Origin: Scytalidium lignicola
Taxonomy: Eukaryota; Ascomycota; Leotiomycetes
Assembly: GCA_002812745.2 (NCBI GenBank)
Contig: NCSJ02000164.1
Span: 1 to 64,000 of the forward strand
Length of the DNA: 64,000 nt
Direction of reading: 5' to 3'
The notes under the pieces are model-generated. The model saw only the letters and a list, made by a program, of their open reading frames with translations, had not been told where the DNA came from and searched no databases. Position numbers and translations under genes: made by a program. Below are positions 44,950 to 56,371 of this stretch, in pieces (within the stretch, counting starts at the first letter, position 1; each line of letters opens with the position of its first letter).

Positions 44950-46775
44950 TCAATCTAGGTTCACATGTACAGATTTGATATTGGTATACGCAGCTAAGCC
45001 AGCCTCACCAAGCTCTCTTCCGATGCCAGATTGCTTCACTCCTCCAAACGGAATACTATAATCCTAATTGTTAGTATTCTATGCTGTACACGAGTTCTGG
45101 CAATAATGTAGCATACCGGAAGTCAGAGTCGTTGCTGGAGTTAATCCACACCATGCCTGCTTCGATATCTGCCGCAACACGATGTGCTCTTTTAATATCT
45201 TGCGTGAAGACCTACAAATTAGAATAGTTAGAAAGGGCCTGTGAAATAGGATGAACTTTGTCATACAGCAGCTCCAAGTCCATAGGTAGTGTCATTAGCC
45301 CTGGTAACTGCCTCCTCTTCCGTCTTAAACGACGAAATTACGACAAAAGGGCCGAAGACTTCCTCACGATAAATAGACATCCCGTCTGTAACATTAGTGA
45401 ATATCGTCGGCGAGACGAAAAATCCTCTACCATTAACATCTTTGTATGCCTCACCACCATATACCAGTGTTGCTCCTTCTGTTTTTCCTGCTTCTATGTA
45501 GGACATGACACGGTCGAACTGAGCCTTCGTGATCTGTGGACCTTGAAATGTAGTGTTTTTGAAGGGATCGCCAATTTTCGAGACATTTTTGGTGTGCTTC
45601 TTGAATGCTCCAACAAATTGGTCATATACAGACTCGTGGACTAAAATTCGGCTTGTCGCAGTACATATTTGCCCCTGGTTGAACATAATTCCGGTATGTG
45701 CCCATTGGATAGCAGATTCCAAGTTGGCATCCTCAAAGACCAGAAGAGGACTTTTACCACCAGTTTCAAGCGTGATGTTCTTCAGATTGACAGCTGCCAT
45801 TTTCATTATTTCCCGGCCAGTTTGAGTTGACCCAGTAAATGCTATTTTGTCGATTTGCGGGTGAGAAGCGAGAGCTGCTCCAGCTGTTCTACCATAGCCG
45901 TTGAGAATGTTGACTACACCAGGGGGGAAACCGGCTTTCACAATTAAAGTGGCCAGGAAGAGAATGGAGAGCGGCGTTTGTTCTGCTGGTTTCATAACGA
46001 TTGTGTTACCGCAAGCAAGGGCAGGTCCTAACTTCCAAGCTGCCATGGCCTAGTTATGTCACTAATGGAATCAAAGGCAACTTTCTCACAATTATTCTTA
46101 CCAGTGGGAAGTTCCATCTAGAAAGCATTAGCTGGGTCGTGTTATACAGAATGGTTGGCACACTGACGGAATTATTTGACCACAGACCCCTAAAGGCTCC
46201 TTAATCGTGTATGCTAGCTTCGATGGTGTGGTTTCAATTACGTCCCCTTGAATCTTATCTGCCCAACCTCCGTAATATCTCAAAGTTTTTACAAGCATAT
46301 CTACATCAAAGCTTAATGCGTGTTGGTATGGTTTTCCTAAGAGTTATCAACCAGTCAGCATAGTTGTTTTCCACAATTTATATAATTACTTGCCATTATC
46401 CCATGTCTCAATCGTTGCCAAAGTATGGGAATTCTCCTCCACTAATGATGCTAGTTTTAATAAAAGTTCGCCTCGCGAAGTTCCTGGTAGTTTCCTCCAA
46501 GATGGATGCTTGAAGGCTTTCCGAGCAGCTTTCACTGCAATGTCAACATCTTCAGGACCAGCGGCGGAGACTTTTGTAATTTCCTGTTCTGTTCTGAACG
46601 ATAGTTAGTCTTTTTAGGATGCACTGCTTACTGCTAACAATTCTTACGCGGGGTTTATTGTCGAGAGCTGAGCTTTTGATTGGGCCTCTACAAATTCATT
46701 ATTGATAAACAACCCAGTTGGTTGGGAGTAACTGAGGCCATTAGGGGCCGTTAGAGTTATAAACAAGCTCGACAT
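44950..46775 (-). CDS. NAD(P)-dependent aldehyde dehydrogenase
   Basis: Seven exons give 498 aa: 46775-46648, 46593-46394, 46336-46168, 46117-46102, 46049-45267, 45211-45117, 45055-44950. It carries [29 protein letters not shown], the catalytic glutamate in LETGGKSP, the nucleophile in [10 protein letters not shown] (Cys), EEVFGPF and PFGGVKQSG, so a complete ALDH. Exon 4 is only 16 nt and supplies WNFPL. Intron 2 (46393-46337) needs a GC donor (GCAAGT), since this alone yields WDNGKPYQHA in phase. The enzyme oxidises an aldehyde to a carboxylic acid. In alpha-oxidation this is the step after the thiamine-dependent lyase makes a chain-shortened aldehyde. It is divergent from the SCP2-PhyH gene across 565 bp, which suggests co-regulation. 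Confidence 0.93.
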
Positions 46776-47340
46776 TATATCAAATGAGCATAAAAGTAAT
46801 GAACAATTTGTTATAAGTTGTGATAGAATTGACGAACTAATTCATGGAGAAAACGACAATTATTAGCACTCGGGAAGTCTACCATGACAGTAAATACAGC
46901 TCATGGCACATATCAACCCTCCATTTCATCATGCGCAGTGTTATTCTTCAATGTCTGACAAAGAAAGTGAGGAGTAATATTTAAGTTTTGCTCAGGCATC
47001 ACGATCGTCGTGCCCCGCGAGTTTGATTACTACAATTTTTGATATAGAAGAGCATTAGCCATTTATCAGCTATTCCAAACACTATCTCCAATATTTCCCA
47101 ACAAGTGTCTACAGACAAAGCGTTTGATGACTAAGAGCGACCTCCGCCTAAAGCGTTGTATTCGACCGCGTAAGGACACTAAGACTTTTACAACTAAGCG
47201 GAGTTATCTTCAAGTAATAAACATAATTTACTAAGTCAAACCAATATATATGATGTTGGAAATTAAAAGCAGGATGAAACTAGTGAGCAAATCAAACAAT
47301 ACGATAGTATAATATTTTTCAAATTTCACTGAGCTTAATC
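46776..47340. promoter_or_regulatory. Divergent promoter region, ALDH / SCP2-PhyH
   Basis: 565 bp between outward-facing starts of two cluster enzymes, so probably a shared control region. AT-rich near the SCP2-PhyH start. I found neither the CGG-N2-CCG nor the TCTGGGGA motif that occurs in other cluster promoters. Confidence 0.45.
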
Positions 47341-48588
47341 ATGGCGGTATGGTCAGCAACGCGAAATGGGGTTGCCAAATATGGTCAAGATAAGTCTGAA
47401 GCTTACTACCTGCGAGCTGTGGCACTTATTAAAGAAAGACTTCAGTCTATGGGCATTCTGAAAGCTTTATTGGTGGTTAATTTGGGACGAGACCCGAGCA
47501 TCATCATCGACGCCCGGAATGAACCAATTCTACTAGAGAGCACAGATGAAGAACCCGATTGTCGACTGAACACCAAACCGGAATATCTCCTTCAATTTTC
47601 AGAAGGTAAATTGGAACCGCGATACGCCCTGTTCAAGGATGCTTTCTTCCATGAAGCTAGTATGCCTAAGGGTAATCTTCGAGTAGCAATTAAATTTGCA
47701 GACCTGCTGTGTCCTGTCAATCCGAGCCCCCCAAAAGCAATCACAGGGGTGAAGCTGCCTCAACCAACGGAGGACATTGAGCAGGTCAAGAGAGACATTG
47801 CTGAATTCGGATATGGTCTGGTTAAAAATGCACTCAACTCAGAGGAGGTATCTACTCTGAAAAAGGCAGTTTTCGAACAAGCTGCTGGAGAGGCAAAAGC
47901 TGGCGTGGCAGCCAAGGATGGTGGTCCAAATGCACCTAATCAACGAATATGGACATTAATCAACAAAGGTCAAGAATTTATCGACTTACTAGACCATCCG
48001 TTAATCGATGAAATTGTTCCCGAATTATTGGGCGAGCAGGCTCTCCTTCATAGCTACAGCGCCAACATCGCCCGTCCGGGAAATGTTCCGATGCAATTGC
48101 ACACCGACCAAGTGGCTATCCAACCTCCTATTCGTAGCATCGCTTTCGGTCTGAATATAATGTGGTTTTTGGAAGATGTGACGGCAGATAACGGTGGTAC
48201 CCGTGTCTTCCCTGGCAGCCACCTGGGTGCGATTGCTCCGGATGACATCTTCGACATCAGCGGTACTGTCGCTGCAGAGGGGCCAGCTGGTACAGCCATG
48301 GTGTTTGAAAGCCGGCTCTGGCATTGTACTGGGCCTAATACTCAGAAGACAGGGGAACGTCCAGTGATCTTGATGTTTTTCATGCGCTCCTTCATTCGCC
48401 AGCAGGAGAATAATTTCTTGTCCATCAGACCAGAAGTGGAATCCAGTATTTCTGATCGGGTGAAAGCACTTCTAGGCTTTCGTACCACTGGAGCATTAGG
48501 CGGAGTTGAGGGTGAGGTACAGGAAGGAATATTTGTGAAGAGGCTTGAAAATCCTGTTGGACCTCTACGTGAGACCGTTGTAATTTAA
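47341..48588 (+). CDS. SCP2-like domain fused to phytanoyl-CoA dioxygenase domain
   Basis: An intronless gene of 415 aa. Residues about 20-135 look like a sterol-carrier-protein-2 domain: RLNTKPEYLLQFSEGKLEPR, then a segment ending NLRVAIKFADLL, as in the C-terminal half of SCP2. After a proline-rich linker (NPSPPKAITG) comes a PhyH domain: FGYGLVKNALNSEE, YSANIARPGN, iron site LHTDQVA (His, Asp), WFLEDVTADNGGTRVFPGSH, LWHCTGPN (His) and GERPVILMFF (Arg). SCP2 binds long-chain lipids and CoA esters, so the fusion may hand a poorly soluble substrate to the dioxygenase. It is paralogous to the stand-alone PhyH at 43190. No peroxisomal targeting signal is evident (C-terminus RETVVI). The SCP2 call is weaker than the PhyH call. 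Confidence 0.88.
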   Translation: MAVWSATRNGVAKYGQDKSEAYYLRAVALIKERLQSMGILKALLVVNLGRDPSIIIDARNEPILLESTDEEPDCRLNTKPEYLLQFSEGKLEPRYALFKDAFFHEASMPKGNLRVAIKFADLLCPVNPSPPKAITGVKLPQPTEDIEQVKRDIAEFGYGLVKNALNSEEVSTLKKAVFEQAAGEAKAGVAAKDGGPNAPNQRIWTLINKGQEFIDLLDHPLIDEIVPELLGEQALLHSYSANIARPGNVPMQLHTDQVAIQPPIRSIAFGLNIMWFLEDVTADNGGTRVFPGSHLGAIAPDDIFDISGTVAAEGPAGTAMVFESRLWHCTGPNTQKTGERPVILMFFMRSFIRQQENNFLSIRPEVESSISDRVKALLGFRTTGALGGVEGEVQEGIFVKRLENPVGPLRETVVI

Positions 48589-48849
48589 TTTACATATTCA
48601 TTTATATATCCCAAGCTTTTGATTTTGATGCATGCTGCACACGGTTGATTTCACCCACTCACTCATGATTCTTACCATTGGATATTTCTAGTGAGAAACT
48701 TCGAATTGAGAATTTGAGCAAAGATTATGAGCATATTTTTCTCTTGGAAAATAGTAGTGAAGAGTTATATACCTGTACGAGGTGACACCTCTCGACGGCT
48801 CATCAAATTCAGAACTTCTCTCACTCATCNAAAAAACAAGAATACTAAG
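48589..48849. other. Short tail-to-tail intergenic region
   Basis: 261 bp between the 3' ends of the SCP2-PhyH and bZIP genes. One unresolved base (48830) lies before an A run. Nothing else seen. Confidence 0.5.
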
Positions 48850-50784
48850 TTATATAATTACGGAAGAGCTATCATCACTAAACGCTCTATCTAGAGACAG
48901 ATCGAAGGTCCACGACGCAAGTTCTCGATACCTTTCTAGAACGGAGCTATCAAGCTGTCCTGGAATAGGTATTGATCGACGTTTTGAAGGCCGTAGAGGA
49001 ATACCACGGGCTATCAAGTCTGCTGCTGTGTAATCATATAGCTCGGGATGTTCTTCAAAGAAAGTACGGTCAAGCTGGAAGAAGGAAGCCCCTTTGTCCA
49101 TCCCTAGAAGCTTGAAGGCCTGAAGTGCCGCGACCTTAGAGTTGAACAGTGCCTCTACGTTTGAAACAGGAAGTGCGTTATACTGATCTTCGGATTGCTT
49201 TGTAATTGCATTGGTGGGTTCCGATGCAGTTTCTGTATCTAGACTATACTCGGGATTAAATAAATTATTCCAATCGGTTAACGCATGCTCAGGGCGGTTA
49301 TCTGTAGCCTCAGGAGAAATTGCTCGGACCAAGTCCCATACAGAGATGTAGCCTCTTGTTGGTCCTATGCCAGAAACCAACCGGGAAACATCCGTCTCCA
49401 TCACATATGAGTTGCCAATTTTGCAGATTATCTCATCAAGGCGTGGATTCGCTGCATGATAGCGAATAAGCTTGTCCCGGAGTGTCGGGAATGGAATCCA
49501 GTCAATGATTGCTGGGTGAGGTACGGAGAGCTGAAGTGATGTTGGCTGCCAGCTTCGACTAAGACCAACGAATGCTTCAGGTGTCGGGTCTACTTTCCAT
49601 CTCATTAACTTTGCTACCGGAACATGAGCCTTCGTGTATGTGTGCCATGATGTCATCGTGGGCCATGACATGCAAATAAATGTCGAAAGCATAAAATAAA
49701 CCGATGTGGTAAGGCTGAATTTGAGTTAATGTCTGCCATTAACAAGGGGTTAGGGTAGTACCAGTTATCTTCGCGATGCAGGAGTGCAGCTGATCGGTTC
49801 CATTTCAGTTTCAGATAATGTTCGCAAACTGCGATATGATCCGAGAATAATGAGTTCGTATTGCGAAGTTGAGACTCCTGCTCTTGCAATAAAAAGGATC
49901 CTATGCTAGAAATATTTTTGTACTGCGATAGTCCCATAGTATTCTGCAATGTCATAGACGGCAATCTTGATAAATCAAAGGTATTGTCAATCACATGTTG
50001 AAATTCAGGAACATCATTGGATGTTGGTGCATCCCATCCTCCCTCTGCAGAAGCCTCCTTTTCTGCAAGGTCTTTCGCTGTGTTGCACTGAAACTCAGGA
50101 AATGTCTGGTTATTAGGAAAATTAGGTTCTGTAAAGGCAAGCAGTTCTGGTGACTCAATTCCCACGTGTGAGGAATCCTGCACAAGATCCAACAGTGAGG
50201 GATCAGTTATCTCCATTCGATTATCCGCTGGCTGCTGTTCTCGTTCGTTGTCACTGTGTTCTTCAGTGTTGTTCTTCCGCTCGTTTCTTTTGTGCTGTTC
50301 ATCGCTGCTATGATCACCATTGCAGCCTGTGGAGCGCTGCTGACGGATTGAATACTAGTCAACAACAATGCAACTTCATTCGGACCAAGGTCCCTACCTC
50401 AATGCCCACCGTTGTTGCGACTGAATCAGAGATAGCTTTTAGTGTCACCTGCAGGCTTTCAAGCTTCTTATGGCAATCAAGCAATTGGAGACGAAGCTGT
50501 TTATTGCTCTCTTCGAGATTTGTATTGAGATCGCTCTCCGACTTGGTCGCCCATCGTAAGCGCTCTTCTAACTCCTTGATATAAACAGATTGTCGTGCAC
50601 GAAAAGCTCTCTGCGAGAGACGATTACGCAACTTTCTGCTTCAGTTAGCCCTAGTAAGCACAGGGAGCTTTAAGCTTCTCAGGATTGCAGAGGGTGATAC
50701 AAAACAAGAGAGGAAATCCTACCGATTTGCGGCCGACGTGCTAGCAGGATCCTCTTGCGACCGCGACGACCTGCGCTCAACCAT
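48850..50784 (-). CDS. bZIP transcription factor with C-terminal DUF3425-like domain
   Basis: Four exons (50784-50723, 50635-50398, 50354-49762, 49714-48850) give 585 aa. The basic region RKLRNRLSQRAFRARQ spans the first exon junction (about aa 20-36) and is followed by a leucine zipper (YIKELEERL...LRLQLLDCHKKLESL). The QRAFRxRQ pattern is that of fungal Yap/AP-1-like factors. A polar, charged linker follows (SDEQHKRNERK). From about aa 300 the region SVPHPAIIDWIPFPTLRDKLI matches the DUF3425 block common to fungal bZIP regulators. Placed between cluster enzymes and divergent from another transcription factor, it is a good candidate pathway regulator. Intron 2 is short (43 nt). Its target genes are inference. 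Confidence 0.9.
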
Positions 50785-51259
50785 CGCTGGAAGTTATCTT
50801 GCAGAATTGGAGAATATTCGATAATAGGTGATGAATGGTGTCTATGGAGTGTGGTTGCACGGAATCACAATACGATGATGCGCACTGGGGATGGTCAAAA
50901 TCCGGCTTTGCCATTCTGCTACGCGGGGCCATCTGGGGATCTGGGGAACTGGAGATCTGGGGAAATGGGAATCCGGGGTACAGTAGCCGAGGCCCCTCTC
51001 GGTACAGTCAGATTTTGCTGACTGTCCTCTCCATTTAGTCTACTTACCAAGCCCTATCGTTGAGAAAGAAGAAAACAAAAGGAGCAAATGATCGTTCCCA
51101 GAACCTCTGATCAGACTAGCCGCTAAATAATAATACCGTCTTATCTGGGTGACTTTCCGTATCCGGCGCCGTACGTGTGATACCGGTCAGGACATACGGC
51201 AACCTAGCAACAAAATAGCTTCATCCTATACAAAACCACATTTGTCGCGCAGAGAAGAG
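50785..51259. promoter_or_regulatory. Divergent promoter region of the two regulator genes
   Basis: 475 bp between the bZIP and fungal TF starts. It has three TCTGGGGA octamers in a row (50932-50939, 50940-50947, 50956-50963) and a CGGCGCCG (CGG-N2-CCG) at 51164-51171 inside TCCGGCGCCGTACG. The same octamer is found in the MFS/PhyH and Zn2Cys6-factor promoters. It could hold binding sites for cluster regulators. Confidence 0.4.
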
Positions 51260-53444
51260 ATGACCGATATAATGTCGCTGAATTACAATGGTCGAAGCAC
51301 ATCAGAGACCGATAAAACCCTTTTGGCAAAGAGTTTCTGCAATTCACACCTTGCTAACAACGCTTCGTATAACACTTCAAAAGGAAATGGTACCTCAGCT
51401 GCTGCAGGATGTAATGTTCCTAACATTTCGGTGCTTTTCATCTGCTATAGTTTCTTGAATGCTCAAAGTCTACCATCTCTCGAGCCCCAGGAGGCTGCTT
51501 TTCTTGAAGCGAGAGGATGTTTACATGTCCCTAGTGGACAAGTTCTAGATACCTTTGTCCGCCACTATTTTTTGTATGTCCATCCAAGTCTGCCTCTGAT
51601 CGATGAAGCAGAGTTCTGGAAGATATACCGTGGTGAAGACTCATCCCGTTGCATCCCTCTCCTACTCTTTAAAGCAATGTTATTTGCTGCAGCCTGCGTA
51701 TGTTTCGGTTTCTGCAATGGAAATTTGCTTTACTGAATTAAGAACTAGTTTGTACCCTTCGATGTGATCCGGCAGTGTGGATTTCAATCTTGCATATCAG
51801 CTCGTAACTCTTTTCATCGCTCAGCCGAGGTTACTTCCTCTCTGTAGACAGTAATGAGTGCTTCTGCTAATAATTGGTCTGTAGCTTCTATATGATTTTA
51901 AGATAGAACGGGATAATTTTGTCATTGCACAAGCAGCACTGCTACTTTCGTACCACAGTTCAAGCTCGGATCAACTGTCAAACACAACATGGTTAACCGT
52001 TGCCATCCAAAATGCACGATTTGAAAATGCCCATCAATACGATTACAACCCAATTACCACCACCATCAGGCGGAAGAAGTCTGATTTAAAGAGGTTGTGG
52101 TGGTGCTGTTGCTTGCGGGACCGCAACTTAGCAATAAGCCTTCGACGTCCCTTGCAAATCACGACAGATAATTTCAACTTTAACCAAGGATGCTTAACAA
52201 CAGTGGATCTTGAGGGAGAAATATATCATTCCAGCGTGTATAGTCCTGATATTAAGACTGACCTGTCTAAAATAGTTGTAAGCCACTGCCAGTTAGCTGT
52301 TGCAGTCACAAAGCTTGTTGTGACTGTTTATCCGGCAAAGGGATTTGATCACTCCAAACTTCGCACTAAGGATGAATTAATAGAGCGACTTCATATATTA
52401 GACGATGCTAGATCATTACTTGATCAATGGAAGAGAAGTTCGGTCATTTCTTCCGATTTCTTGCCAGGGAACGTACACACCTCAGTATTACTCAACACTA
52501 TCATGATTTCACTCCACTACTAGTAAGTCCTTCTGATATTCTTACTTCATAAGCATTCAATTTAATATAAAGTAAAGTTCGGCGCGGATAGCTCTATGTC
52601 AACAAATTGGCCTCCTATTAAAGATGTGCACACATGACATCGGGGATACGAAACGCTTGGAATATTGTAAGAATGAACTTGCCGATGCCGTGAACAAAAT
52701 CACAGAGACAGTAAAGCGACTGAACACTAGCGGCTCAGCAAAGTACCTTCCGATAAACGGGTAACAGTCCTAATCCATAGGTATATATTTATATATCGGT
52801 ATACTAATATTACTCACAGGGTAGCGTACACTATGTTGCCACAGATCCTAATAAGCCTCAATGTGCGGTTATCATCAACGTCGACAGACAGGGAGAAACA
52901 CGAGCACACCCTCAATGACTTTGTTCAGGTGTCTCGGCTGTACCAAATTCGTTATGATACTACACACGTGGAAAGCTGCATCAAAGCAGTGCTCAAGCTA
53001 TTCGAACGCAAACAGCTGGATGATAATAATTTATCAAATGGTACAACCGCAACTCGACGAGTAACTCAAGGTGGATCATTTTGCGATATATTCATTAACC
53101 AGATGGGAACGTATCTGTATCTGTCCACACTTTTAGACCATGCACTTTCGAAAGGGAAAAATGCAGAGAAAGAGGACCTCCTACTTGACACTCATATGCT
53201 TGTTTTAGATATCATTTCAATTCCGTCGAGAAACCATTTGTCTGGTACAGAGACGCAACAGATATTCGGATCCATGTTGACCTTACCAAGCCAAGGGATT
53301 TCGACATATTCAGGCGAGTATTCAGATATAGAATGGTCAGATAGCTCGAATAGGGTAGACATGATCTGGGACCAACTGGGCGGTGCCGAGATGCCGACTC
53401 TCAGTGACCATATCCTGGAATATCTACCATTTTTTGGTGAATAA
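51260..53444 (+). CDS. Fungal-specific transcription factor domain protein lacking a visible zinc cluster
   Basis: Five exons (51260-51697, 51749-51829, 51885-52522, 52578-52760, 52820-53444) give 654 aa with the ATG at 51260. The middle homology region of fungal transcription factors (cutinase-factor-1-like) is evident: FVRHYFLYVHPSLPLIDEAEF, then LLYDFKIERDNFVIAQAALL, KRLWWCCCLRDRNLAISLRRP and SARIALCQQIGLL. Upstream of this domain such proteins normally carry a Zn2Cys6 motif with six cysteines. The N-terminal ~60 residues here have no such pattern, and I see none in the 475 bp upstream. Either the DNA-binding exon is lost, or this is a cofactor that acts through a partner such as the divergent bZIP protein. 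The reading frame is otherwise intact. Confidence 0.82.
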
Positions 53445-53815
53445 TGCTGCCCTGAATTTAATAATCGACCTTTTTTATTATTGTGAAACAATATATTATT
53501 TAATTGATACATTCCAAAGTACTTCAGACTTATGTTCCTTGAGAGTTAATAAAGACCAATAGGAAATGAAGAGGTATACCCGACTACCTCGGTCATAGTT
53601 CAAATTTCCAGTCACGCTGTTCTGACTAATAATTTAAAGTGAGGAGAAGTTGCATCTTTCTAACTAATTTCGGTTTAAACCTATCACATAACGACAAATG
53701 TAAAAATATTAATTCGAATAGGTTATTATTATTACCTTATTGTTTAAATAGCTAAACGCTATCTTGCTCATTCAGTTCGGTACTTCGCAAGCCCTGCCTT
53801 ACTTGAATTTAAGTC
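53445..53815. other. Intergenic, acyl-CoA ligase promoter
   Basis: 371 bp, AT-rich, between two same-strand genes. No distinct motif noted. Confidence 0.5.
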
Positions 53816-55905
53816 ATGATTTTCACTACGCCGTCCTGGGTACCGAAGCTACCGGATATACCAGACAATGTTTCTATCCCAGACTTCATGTTTGATGAGA
53901 AATATGGGCGGCATGCGCTACTACACTCTAAGCACCCGTTTGTATGTGGCCTTACTGGGAGGAGTTACTCCCCCAACGAAACGTTAAAGCGCATTGAACT
54001 TCTGGCGAGGGCGCTGAAGGAAGAGTTAGGATGGAATTCTGGTGAGGGCAGTGAGTGGGAAAAGGTGCTAGCAGTCTTTAGCATGAATTCTGTAGGACTT
54101 CCCCCCAAAAGTCTAGTGTTCTACTTCTGAACGCAATTATTCACAATAGATCGATACAATTACAGTTGTGTCCTCAGTACATCGCCTAGATGGCATTGTA
54201 ACTATGGCGAATGCAGCATATGGCGTTCGAGAACTGGCTCATCAACTGGACTCATCCCGTGCAAAATGCATCGTCACGTGTGGATCACTTCTGCAGACGG
54301 CTATACAGGCGGCCAACCAAGTCGGAATACCGAAGACTCGAATATATTTACTAGATGTACCAGGCCAAACCACGGATAAAAAGTGGCCAACCCAGGAATT
54401 CAAGACCATTGACCAATTGATCGCGTTAGGGAATAGATTGCGTCCAATACAGAGGATTACATGGACCAAAGGACAAGGAGCAAAGCAATGTGCGTTTCTC
54501 TGCTATTCTAGCGGGACTTCCGGATTGCCTGTAAGTGTTTATCAATAGATTGACGATATTCTAATGTGGTCATGCTCACGGATATCTTTCTCCTTAGAAA
54601 GGAGTAATGATATCCCATCGTAATGTGATGGCCAATGTTGTACAAATCACAGTATTTGAGAGCAAGTATAGGAATTCTCTAGCAGTGAATGGTAAATGGA
54701 CTGAGGTAGGTTTGGGGCTACTACCTCAAAGTCATATTTACGGCCTGGTAGTCATATCCTACACTAGTATTTTTAGAGGAGACAGTATTGTTGTGATGCC
54801 TAAATTCGAAATGCGATCATTCCTAGATGCTATTCAGAAGTTTCACATTAACGTCCTATACCTAGTGAGCTAACCCCAATTATCCTCTTTAAACTACAAT
54901 TAAATATACTGTGACCGCTAAACAGCCTTTAATAGGTTCCTCCCATCATTATCGAAATGATAAAGAACAAGAAACTGCTTGATCGATGGGACTTAAGCAG
55001 TGTCTACGCAATTTTTACCGGAGCAGCACCACTAGGAGCAGAGACAGCAAGTGCTCTTCAAAAGCAGTATCCTTCATGGAAAATTAGACAAGGCTATGGT
55101 TCGTTTACGATTCCATGAAGAGCCAAAGTAGTAAATTCTAACGTCCTTGGTTGCATTTTCTTAGGCCTCACTGAGACATGTACAGTTGTCTGCTCTACAT
55201 CTGCCCACGACATATGGCTTGGCTCTTCGGGCTCATTCCTACCTGGATATACGGCACGTCTTATATCTGCTGATGGTATCGAGATAACAAGTTACGAGCA
55301 ACCTGGAGAGCTTGTTGTCAATTCGCCCACCGTCACCTTGGGATACCTTAATAATGAGAATGCAACTAAAGAGGCATTCATAGAAGATAAGGATGGCAAT
55401 CAATGGTTACGAACAGGGGATGAGGCTCTTATCAGGAAGGCTCCAAGCGGAAATGATCATGTATTCATTGTCGATCGAATCAAAGAACTAATCAAAGTTA
55501 AGGTTAGTGCGACTTCAATTCCCCTAGAAAAGAGTATTCTAGCATATAAGTCGAGTCCTAATTCAAGACCAGGGCATGCAAGTGGCCCCAGCAGAGCTGG
55601 AGGCACACCTTCTGACACATCCAGCGGTGGCTGATGTAGCTGTCATCCCAGTTCGAAACGACCGCGCAGGCGAACTCCCCAAGGCAATTGTAGTGAAATC
55701 AGCAGACTTCATCTCAGGAGATGATAAATCATTAGCTCTAGATATCCAAGATCATGTCAAGTCTCATAAAGCTAAACACAAGTGGCTTCAAGGAGGTGTT
55801 GAGTTTATTGATGCAATCCCAAAAAGCCCTAGTGGGAAGATCTTGCGTAGACAACTTCGAGATCGAGAGAATAAACGAAAGAGAATCGCAAAGCCTAATA
55901 TATAG
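53816..55905 (+). CDS. Acyl-CoA ligase (4-coumarate-CoA-ligase-like, AMP-forming)
   Basis: Six exons (53816-54091, 54150-54530, 54598-54864, 54936-55098, 55165-55502, 55573-55905) give 585 aa. ANL-superfamily motifs are complete: the P-loop CYSSGTSGLPKGVMISH across the second junction, QGYGLTET, RTGDEA, DRIKELIKVKG and the C-terminal lysine loop SPSGKILRRQLRD. It activates a carboxylic acid to acyl-AMP and then acyl-CoA. In this cluster it is the natural first step, making the CoA ester that PhyH-type dioxygenases hydroxylate. The C-terminus (KPNI) is not a canonical peroxisomal signal, although many fungal 4CL-like ligases are peroxisomal. All introns keep phase. Substrate not predictable from sequence. 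Confidence 0.93.
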
Positions 55906-56371
55906 ATGATTTGAAATAGGATTCATCTTTGAGGGTCTTGTAACTACCATTCTTGTGAGCAATGAAGTTGGAGCTCAGTTTACAGGAGCTCTTAATAAAG
56001 TAAAATAAGAACAATTAACAAATCTTACTATTAAACTATCATGCAAGTCAATTAATATTTATTATAACACTTTCTATGTTCAGTATCAGTAGGGTTAATA
56101 TTCTTATTTTTTGCTTATAACTACTTTATGTTTTAATGCTTTAATAGGTACTAAAATTGGGATTATGAAACTACAAATGACTACAAAAATGCTGACAAAG
56201 CTACCATCTTGAGTAATTGCTCTTGGTCAGTATAGTCTGACTACAACTGGCGGAAAATTCAGTGGTCCTCTAAGCTAGGGATTACGAATAACAGTTTATA
56301 AGATTAGAAAAAGGATCTCAAAGGAGGAGGGGCTATTTTCCTAATTATTTAATGAACTAACTGTATACACA
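55906..56371. other. Intergenic, ThDP-enzyme promoter
   Basis: 466 bp of AT-rich DNA between the ligase and the ThDP-dependent enzyme, both on the plus strand. No distinct motif noted. Confidence 0.5.

Noticed and set aside
31882..48830. Single N bases at 31882, 31999, 36428 and 48830
   Set aside because: Each touches a T or A run and lies outside the coding exons proposed here. They look like unresolved homopolymer lengths in the assembly, not biology.
49653..49760. Unspliced continuation of bZIP exon 3 ending in a stop at 49653
   Set aside because: The frame runs into non-homologous sequence. A 47-nt intron (49761-49715) with good signals joins directly to the DUF3425 part.
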